NCBI GenBank assembly: GCA_024711345.1
Contig: JANJTA010000019.1
Span: 42,473 to 106,472, forward strand
Source of the DNA: Rhodanobacter sp.
GTDB taxonomy: Bacteria; Pseudomonadota; Gammaproteobacteria; Xanthomonadales; Rhodanobacteraceae
Direction of reading: 5' to 3'
Length of the DNA stretch: 64,000 nucleotides
Each line of letters opens with the position of its first letter. Positions within the stretch are counted from its first letter, which is position 1. Below the pieces are notes generated by a model, which was given only the letters and a program-made list of their open reading frames with translations, did no database searches and was not told the DNA's origin. The translations under genes were made by a program, and so were the position numbers. Of this stretch, positions 58,399-64,000 are shown piece after piece.

Positions 58399-58840
58399 GC
58401 CGGCGCCTCGATCGATGGACGCCGTGGCGGCGCGCGAAATCCGCGGCCAGCGCGGCCAGGGTGACCGACTCGAACCGCTGCAGCAGCAGTGCTTCGGCGT
58501 CGGCAAAAGCGGTGTCCAGCGCCGCATTGATCGCCTGCTCGACGAGGCATTCGGGATGTTCGTTGCGGTTGCCCACGGCGAACAGTGCAGGCTCGCCCAG
58601 CGCTTCGTGCAACTGGCGCAACGTGACCTTGTCGAGATCCGCCGAAATGCGCCAGCCGCCGGCGTGACCGCGATCCGCCGTGACCAGGCCGGCCTCGCGC
58701 AGCAGGCCCATGGTGCGGCGGACCACCACCGGATGCGTACCCAGGCACTGCGCCAGCGCATCGGACGTCATCGGTGCATCGCGCTCGGCCATGTGCAGCA
58801 GAGCATGGAGAACGGCGGAAAGTCGGCTGTCTCGTTTCAT
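58388..58840 (-). CDS. Rrf2-family transcriptional regulator
   Basis: SAVLHALLHMAERDAPMTSDALAQCLGTHPVVVRRTMGLLREAGLVTADRGHAGGWRIS. Confidence 0.88.
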   Translation of the reverse strand: MKRDSRLSAVLHALLHMAERDAPMTSDALAQCLGTHPVVVRRTMGLLREAGLVTADRGHAGGWRISADLDKVTLRQLHEALGEPALFAVGNRNEHPECLVEQAINAALDTAFADAEALLLQRFESVTLAALAADFARRHGVHRSRRRHEA

Positions 58841-58857
58841 GTAACAAACGATGTTAC
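58841..58857. promoter_or_regulatory. Probable Rrf2 operator GTAACA-N5-TGTTAC
   Basis: Perfect 6-bp inverted repeat between divergent Rrf2 and methyltransferase genes. Confidence 0.6.
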
Positions 58858-58869
58858 GTTACCGCCTCC

Positions 58870-59568
58870 ATGTCAAGCGGCGAGGGCAGCATGTCTTCTT
58901 TCAATGATCCCCAGGCGGTGGCGCGATACACGGACGGGCCGCTGCGCCAGGTGCCCGGATTGCATGCGCTCCACCAGATGACCGGCCTGCTCCTGCACGA
59001 GCACGTGCCGTCCGATGGGCGCGTGCTGGTGCTGGGCGCCGGTGGAGGTCTGGAGCTCAAGGCCTTCGCCGAGGCTTACCCGCGCTGGCGTCTGCTCGGC
59101 GTCGACCCGTCGGCGCCGATGCTGGAATTGGCCGTCCAGACGCTGGGGCCGCTGGCGCCGAGAGTGGAGTTGCTGGAGGGCTACATCGATGCGGCTCCGG
59201 CCATCGAATTCGACGGCGCGGTTTGCCTGCTGACCATGCACTTCCTGTCCGTCACGGAGCGCTTGCAGGCGCTCCTCGAGCTGAGGCGCCGATTGAAGCC
59301 GGGCGCCCCGCTCGTGGTTGCCCATCACAGCGTTCCCGATGCTCCCCATGCAAGGAAGCGCTGGCTGCAAAGGCACGTGGCCTTCATGGCTTCCAACGGC
59401 ATGCTGGTTGCGAACACGGCCAGGACGATCGAGGCAATGGCCAGCCGTCTCCCGCTGCTTTCTCCCGAAGCCGAGGTCGACTTGCTGGAGCAGGCCGGTT
59501 TCGAGGGGCATGAGCTGTTCTATGCGGCTTTCACGTTCAAGGGGTGGGTTGCGTATGCGGCTTGGTAA
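58870..59568 (+). CDS. Class I SAM-dependent methyltransferase
   Basis: RVLVLGAGGGLELKAFAEAYPRWRLLGVDPSAPMLELA. Confidence 0.88.
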   Translation: MSSGEGSMSSFNDPQAVARYTDGPLRQVPGLHALHQMTGLLLHEHVPSDGRVLVLGAGGGLELKAFAEAYPRWRLLGVDPSAPMLELAVQTLGPLAPRVELLEGYIDAAPAIEFDGAVCLLTMHFLSVTERLQALLELRRRLKPGAPLVVAHHSVPDAPHARKRWLQRHVAFMASNGMLVANTARTIEAMASRLPLLSPEAEVDLLEQAGFEGHELFYAAFTFKGWVAYAAW

Positions 59569-59712
59569 AAATCCCCCAACCTCACGCCTTGATCGGCAAA
59601 TGCTTGCGCGACAGATAGACCGCGTGGATGCCGAGCGTCATCGTCTTGCAGGCCGGCAGCAAGTCGACCGAGTCGCCGCGGGCGCACCGAATCCGGCTGG
59701 AAGCCACACGCT

Positions 59713-60468
59713 TCAGCGCGCGGTCATTCCGCCGTCGACGCGGTAGTTCGCGCCGGCCAGGAACTTGCCGCGATCCGACACGAGCAGCGCCACGACTTCG
59801 GCGATGTCCTCGGTGGCGCCGATGCGGCCCAGCGGCAGATGCTGCAGCCAGGCCTCGGTGGAGAATCCAGGGGTCGTCCTGGCGAACTCGTCGGAGCCCG
59901 GCGTGGCGATGACGCCGGGCGACACGACGTTCACGCGGATCGCCGGCGCCACTTCCAGGGCGAGCGTGCGCGAGTAGTACTCGAGCGCCGCCTTGGCGGC
60001 GCCGTAGTGCGCAAAGGGGCCGAACGGCATCGTCGCCGCCGCCGAGGATATGTTCACGACGGCTGCAACCTTCGAGTCCCGAAGCGCGGGGAGGACGGCG
60101 TTGGTGAGGCGGATCGCGGCGAAAAGGTTGAGCTCGAGGCTGTCGTGCCATGCCTCGTCGGGAATCGCCGATGACCCTTCCAGAAAAGCGCGCGCACCGC
60201 CCGCGTTGTTCACGAGGATGTCGAGGCCGCCGAGCGCTGCGATCGCCTGTGTCGCGATCGCCTCCACGCCTCCGCTGGTGGCGACGTCGCCGGATACGAA
60301 CGTTGCCCCGGCGGGCATGTCGTCGTCGGGCTTGCGTGCGGCGACCACGACCTTGGCGCCGGCATCGAGAAGGCGCTGCGCGATCGCCGCGCCGATGCCG
60401 CGCGTGCCTCCGGTGACCAGGGCTCGGCGGCCAGTGAGTTCTTTCGGGAAATCGGATGGGGTGGACAT
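59713..60468 (-). CDS. SDR-family oxidoreductase
   Basis: RRALVTGGTRGIGAAIAQRLLDAGA, NNAGGA, YGAAKAALEYYSRTLALE. Confidence 0.9.
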   Translation of the reverse strand: MSTPSDFPKELTGRRALVTGGTRGIGAAIAQRLLDAGAKVVVAARKPDDDMPAGATFVSGDVATSGGVEAIATQAIAALGGLDILVNNAGGARAFLEGSSAIPDEAWHDSLELNLFAAIRLTNAVLPALRDSKVAAVVNISSAAATMPFGPFAHYGAAKAALEYYSRTLALEVAPAIRVNVVSPGVIATPGSDEFARTTPGFSTEAWLQHLPLGRIGATEDIAEVVALLVSDRGKFLAGANYRVDGGMTAR

Positions 60469-60667
60469 GGGGTGTTCCTTGGTAGAGGGGCGATGTTCAT
60501 GGCGCCGTGATCCGGCCTGCAGGGCGATCGCGATCGTGTCGTGATCGCCCCGCATCGCTCACGGCTCCTTCTTGAATTTCGAATAGGGCGTGGAAGATCA
60601 GTGGGGCAGATGACTCGCGTCAGCACTTCCGAAAAGCTCGTGGCGGATGCCGGCCGGACGTGCCCCG

Positions 60668-61402
60668 TCAGATTTGCGCCAGGCCGCCGTCGACCGCGAC
60701 TTCGCTGGCGGTCATGAAGCTGCTGTCCGACGACGCCAGGAACGCGGCGGCCGCGCCGATCTCCGCTGGCTCGGCCATGCGCTGGAGTGGATTCATCGCG
60801 GCGAAAACCTTCAGGCCTTCCTCGCCCAATGCTTCCTTCGCCAGTTCGGTCGCCGTCGGACCGGGCGACAGCACGTTGACGCGGATGCCGGTGCCCTTCA
60901 GGTCCTCTGCCCAGGTCTTGGCGAGGTTGCGCACGGCCGCCTTGCTCGCGCTGTAGGCGCCGAATGCCGGGGCGCCGGTGGTGCCGGCGCTCGATCCGGT
61001 CAGGATGATCGAGCCGCCCGGGCCCATCAGCGGCAGCGCCTTCTGCACGGTGAAGATCGTGCCCTTCACGTTGGTGTCGAAGGTTTCGTCGATGTGCTCG
61101 GCGGTGATCTCGCCGAGCGCAAGCAGGCTTCCCGTCCCGGCATTGGCGAAGACGACGTCGAGGGTGCCGCGCTCGGCCTTCACCGCCGCGTAGAGGCGGT
61201 CCAGGTCGGCCTCGTCGGACACCGAGCCCCGCACCGCGCGGGCGTTGGGCCCGAGGTCAGCCACGGCAGCGTCAAGCGCTTCCTGGCGGCGGCCGAAGAT
61301 GAAGACGAAGGCGCCTTCCTCGATGAAACGCTTTGCCGCCGCGCGGCCGATGCCGGTGGCGCCGCCGGTGATCACGGCGGTCTTTCCATTCAGTCTGGTC
61401 AT
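60668..61402 (-). CDS. SDR-family oxidoreductase
   Basis: KTAVITGGATGIGRAAAKRFIEEGA, FANAGTGS, YSASKAAVRNLAKTW. Confidence 0.92.
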   Translation of the reverse strand: MTRLNGKTAVITGGATGIGRAAAKRFIEEGAFVFIFGRRQEALDAAVADLGPNARAVRGSVSDEADLDRLYAAVKAERGTLDVVFANAGTGSLLALGEITAEHIDETFDTNVKGTIFTVQKALPLMGPGGSIILTGSSAGTTGAPAFGAYSASKAAVRNLAKTWAEDLKGTGIRVNVLSPGPTATELAKEALGEEGLKVFAAMNPLQRMAEPAEIGAAAAFLASSDSSFMTASEVAVDGGLAQI

Positions 61403-61439
61403 GTCGTTGATCCTTGGTCGGGATGGCACAAATAGGTGA

Positions 61440-62048
61440 TTACGATGCGACGCCGGCGGTCGCCGGTCGCTCGGGTTCGTTCTTGAACAGGTCCTGGAAG
61501 ATCAGCGGCGCCCAGCTCTTGTCGAGCACCTGTACCAGCGCGCCGCCTTCTGCAAGCTTCCCCAGATTGACGGGGGCGAAACCCAGTTGTTCGGCGAGGT
61601 CCGCCACCTGCGCTGCGGCGGCCTGGTCGTCGCTCGACAGGAACACGACGCGGCGGCTGCCGTTGACGTGCGGATCGGCGGCCAGCGTCCTCGCGGGCAG
61701 ATGGTTGAAGCCCTTCACGAAGCGGGCGCCGGGGAATGCCTTGGCGACGTCGGCGGTCGACAGACCCTCGAAACCGTTCATCGCGTCCACGACCGTCTTG
61801 CCCTGCCAGTTCGGCAGCATCCTGGCGACTTCGCGATGCCCGTCGAAGAGAACGGCCAGGAAAATCACGTCCGCCTTGAGCGCTTCCTGCAGCGTCCGGG
61901 GAACGACCGTGGAGCCGATCGCCTGCGCCTGCGGCCGCAGGGCTTCGGGCGCCCGCCGGCTGGCGACGGAGACTTCGATGTGGTTGCGGGCGAAAGCGCG
62001 GGCGAGGGCCTGGCCGATGGCGCCGAAACCGATGATGGCGTAGCTCAT
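61440..62048 (-). CDS. NADPH-dependent F420-reductase-like NAD(P)-binding protein
   Basis: MSYAIIGFGAIGQALARAFARNHIEVSVASRR; VVDAMNGFEG; FVKGFNHLPA. Confidence 0.85.
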   Translation of the reverse strand: MSYAIIGFGAIGQALARAFARNHIEVSVASRRAPEALRPQAQAIGSTVVPRTLQEALKADVIFLAVLFDGHREVARMLPNWQGKTVVDAMNGFEGLSTADVAKAFPGARFVKGFNHLPARTLAADPHVNGSRRVVFLSSDDQAAAAQVADLAEQLGFAPVNLGKLAEGGALVQVLDKSWAPLIFQDLFKNEPERPATAGVAS

Positions 62049-62127
62049 GGAGATGATCCTTTTCAGTACGGGGATGGAGTGGGCTGGCCCGTTCGGGCCG
62101 GTTGCCCCATCAATCTGGGTCGCTTGA

Positions 62128-62163
62128 CGTATCAACACAATTGACGAAAGATCGCTTGATACG
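62128..62163. promoter_or_regulatory. LysR-type operator candidate CGTATCAA-N20-TTGATACG
   Basis: Perfect 8-bp inverted repeat in the divergent intergenic region. Confidence 0.5.
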
Positions 62164-62183
62164 ATCTATTTTCTGGATGATTC

Positions 62184-63080
62184 GTGCTCGACAACGTCAC
62201 CATCAACCAGCTGCGTGCGTTCGTTGCGGTGTGCGACCAGGGCAGCTTCTCGGGTGCGGCGCGGAAACTCGCACGCGCGCAGTCGGCCATCAGCCACGCG
62301 ATCAAGGCGCTGGAAAGCGCGTTCGACGTCGAGTTGTTCGAGCGCAATACGCGCAAGGCGCAGCTCACCGCGGCGGGGCGCAGCCTGCTGCCGGATGCGC
62401 GTGCGGTGATCTCGCGCACCGAGGAAATGAAGAACCGCGCCGGCGCGATCGCCAAGGTGGGGGTGCCGCAGGTGTCGGTGGCGGTGGATGCCTACTTTCC
62501 ACGCACCCACCTGATCGACTGCTTGCGCACGCTGCAGCAGGAGTTCCCGACCGCCGCGATCAACCTGCGCATCACCACCATGCAGGGCGGCGAGCAACTG
62601 GTGCTCGAAAAGCTGTGCGCCCTGGCCGTCACGATCCAGAACGTGCCGGAGGTGAACCCGGACGCCGTCGAACGCCACTGGTTGCGCGAGGAGGAAATGG
62701 TGACGGCATGCGCGCCTTCCCATGCGCTCGCTTCGGCACCCAGACCCATCCCCGTGGACGAGTTCGGCCGACACACCCAGATCGTTGTCACCGACAACCA
62801 GCCCGGCGCAGAAAAGACCCAGCAGGGCGTTGCCGGCAAGCGCCAGTGGCTGGTCAACGACCTCGGCGCCAAACGCGACCTGCTCAAGGCCGGCCTCGGC
62901 TGGGGCCACTTGCCGCGGCACCTCGTCAGCGAGGATCTGGCCAGTGGAGAGCTCGTCGAACTCGAGCGTCGCGCATGGCACATGGGGACGCTCACGTTCA
63001 TGGTCTCGCAGCGTCGGGGCTACGATCTTTCGGCATGCGAGTCGCGGCTGGTCGCGCTGCTTGGGGGCCTTGGCGTCTAG
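62184..63080 (+). CDS. LysR-family transcriptional regulator (GTG start)
   Basis: TINQLRAFVAVCDQGSFSGAARKLARAQSAISHAIKALESAFDVELFERNTRKAQLTAAGRSLL. Confidence 0.93.
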   Translation: MLDNVTINQLRAFVAVCDQGSFSGAARKLARAQSAISHAIKALESAFDVELFERNTRKAQLTAAGRSLLPDARAVISRTEEMKNRAGAIAKVGVPQVSVAVDAYFPRTHLIDCLRTLQQEFPTAAINLRITTMQGGEQLVLEKLCALAVTIQNVPEVNPDAVERHWLREEEMVTACAPSHALASAPRPIPVDEFGRHTQIVVTDNQPGAEKTQQGVAGKRQWLVNDLGAKRDLLKAGLGWGHLPRHLVSEDLASGELVELERRAWHMGTLTFMVSQRRGYDLSACESRLVALLGGLGV

Positions 63081-63336
63081 CGGTCGCAGCGGCGCGCATG
63101 CGTTGCCGCTCATGGCCGCTCGCAGCCTGAAGCAGACAGTCAACGCTGGAATTGAGCAGGCGACCTGGCGGTGCTGTCAGACACCATTGCGATCAACGAC
63201 GCGCGACCGCGACGTGGCCCGCACGACCTCCAGGAATTTTCGGCGCGGTAGCGGAAAACGCCGTGCGTTACGCGCGCCGCCGGGTTCGCGTCTGCGCCAT
63301 GGCCGGCCCCGAGTCCGAGTGGATGCGGTTCCTGCT

Positions 63337-63765
63337 TCAGTGGCCGCGGCGGCCGTTGAAATGGCCGGTGCCGCCACCAATCGAAATGCTGACGCCGCCG
63401 GTGGGATGGTCGCAGCTGCCGAACGCCTGGCTGAGGTTCACCGTGCCGGTCTGGTAATTGCCGCTCATGTGGTTGCCGCCGACCACGCCCATGCCGACGC
63501 TGCCGTGCAGCTGCGGCTGGTTGTAGGTGGAGTCGTCGCAGTCGGGGCGTTCGCTGCTGGCGACCTCGGTATTGCCCATGCGCCCGCTGGTGTCGCCGTA
63601 GTACGTGCCGGGTGCGTCGCGCGCGGGTGTCGCAGCGGTGGAGCTCGCGGCCGGGAGGTCGCCGGGCGGCAGTTTCAGATTCAGCGGCTTGCTGGCGCTC
63701 TGCGCCGCGGCCGGCGCGGCGATCAGGATGGCCAGCAGGGCGGGAAGGAACCGTGGGATGTTCAT
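63337..63765 (-). CDS. Secreted hypothetical protein, Gly/Ser-rich C-terminus
   Basis: Signal peptide MNIPRFLPALLAILIAAPAAAQSA; ends GGVSISIGGGTGHFNGRRGH. Confidence 0.6.
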   Translation of the reverse strand: MNIPRFLPALLAILIAAPAAAQSASKPLNLKLPPGDLPAASSTAATPARDAPGTYYGDTSGRMGNTEVASSERPDCDDSTYNQPQLHGSVGMGVVGGNHMSGNYQTGTVNLSQAFGSCDHPTGGVSISIGGGTGHFNGRRGH

Positions 63766-63883
63766 GCGTGCTCCGGGGTTGTCACGTATCCAACGCGCGA
63801 GGCTGCGTCGGCGTGTACATCCGTGTTGGAAAGGCGCAACGACGGCAAGTTCCTTTCCACCGTAGATACCGTCTTGGCTCTCG

Positions 63884-64000
63884 TCAGGCAAGTGCGGTTT
63901 TGGGATCAAAAAGTTTGCCGGAACGGATGACGCCCCAGGCGATGTGGAGCAGCTTGCGCATGGCCGCACCCAAGGCGAGCTTGCGCGGCTTGCCGCGGGC
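63884..64000 (-). mobile_element. IS110-like transposase, C-terminal fragment truncated by window edge
   Basis: Reverse-strand reading ...ARGKPRKLALGAAMRKLLHIAWGVIRSGKLFDPKTALA*, resembling IS110 transposase C-termini. Confidence 0.72.

Noticed and set aside
62125-62135. TTGACGTATCAA as FNR box
   Set aside because: N4 between TTGA and TCAA rather than N6; better explained as part of the LysR inverted repeat.

Overview
GC-rich, densely coded gammaproteobacterial chromosome segment, Rhodanobacter/Xanthomonadales-like (inferred from gene content, not computed). The main theme is anaerobic respiration and denitrification. It holds a partial quinol-type NO reductase at the left edge, an atypical cNOR-like cluster (small membrane protein + NorC-like/CoxB-type di-heme cytochrome c fusion + long NorB), and a complete nos cluster (apbE-nosR-nosZ-nosD-nosF-nosY-nosL-tatA, minus strand). 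An FNR/ANR-type [4Fe-4S] regulator is also present, with at least eight exact or near TTGAY-N4-RTCAA boxes in front of denitrification and stress genes. Other loci: two beta-CASP metallo-hydrolases, UspA/GNAT/P-type ATPase stress genes, a PepSY-cyt b561-QseBC-like locus, a YbhGFSR-like ABC exporter with TetR regulator, uvrB, tRNA-Val, dapD/dapE, an S9 peptidase, a penicillin acylase, a split lipoate ligase, an Rrf2/TrxR-like/methyltransferase locus, an SDR/LysR locus, and an IS110-like transposase fragment at the right edge. No CRISPR array or rRNA was seen. The best candidates for something under-described are the NorC-CoxB fusion NO reductase, the putative lipobox on a Tat-type NosZ, and the locally dense FNR regulon. 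All calls are from reading the sequence; no database search was run.
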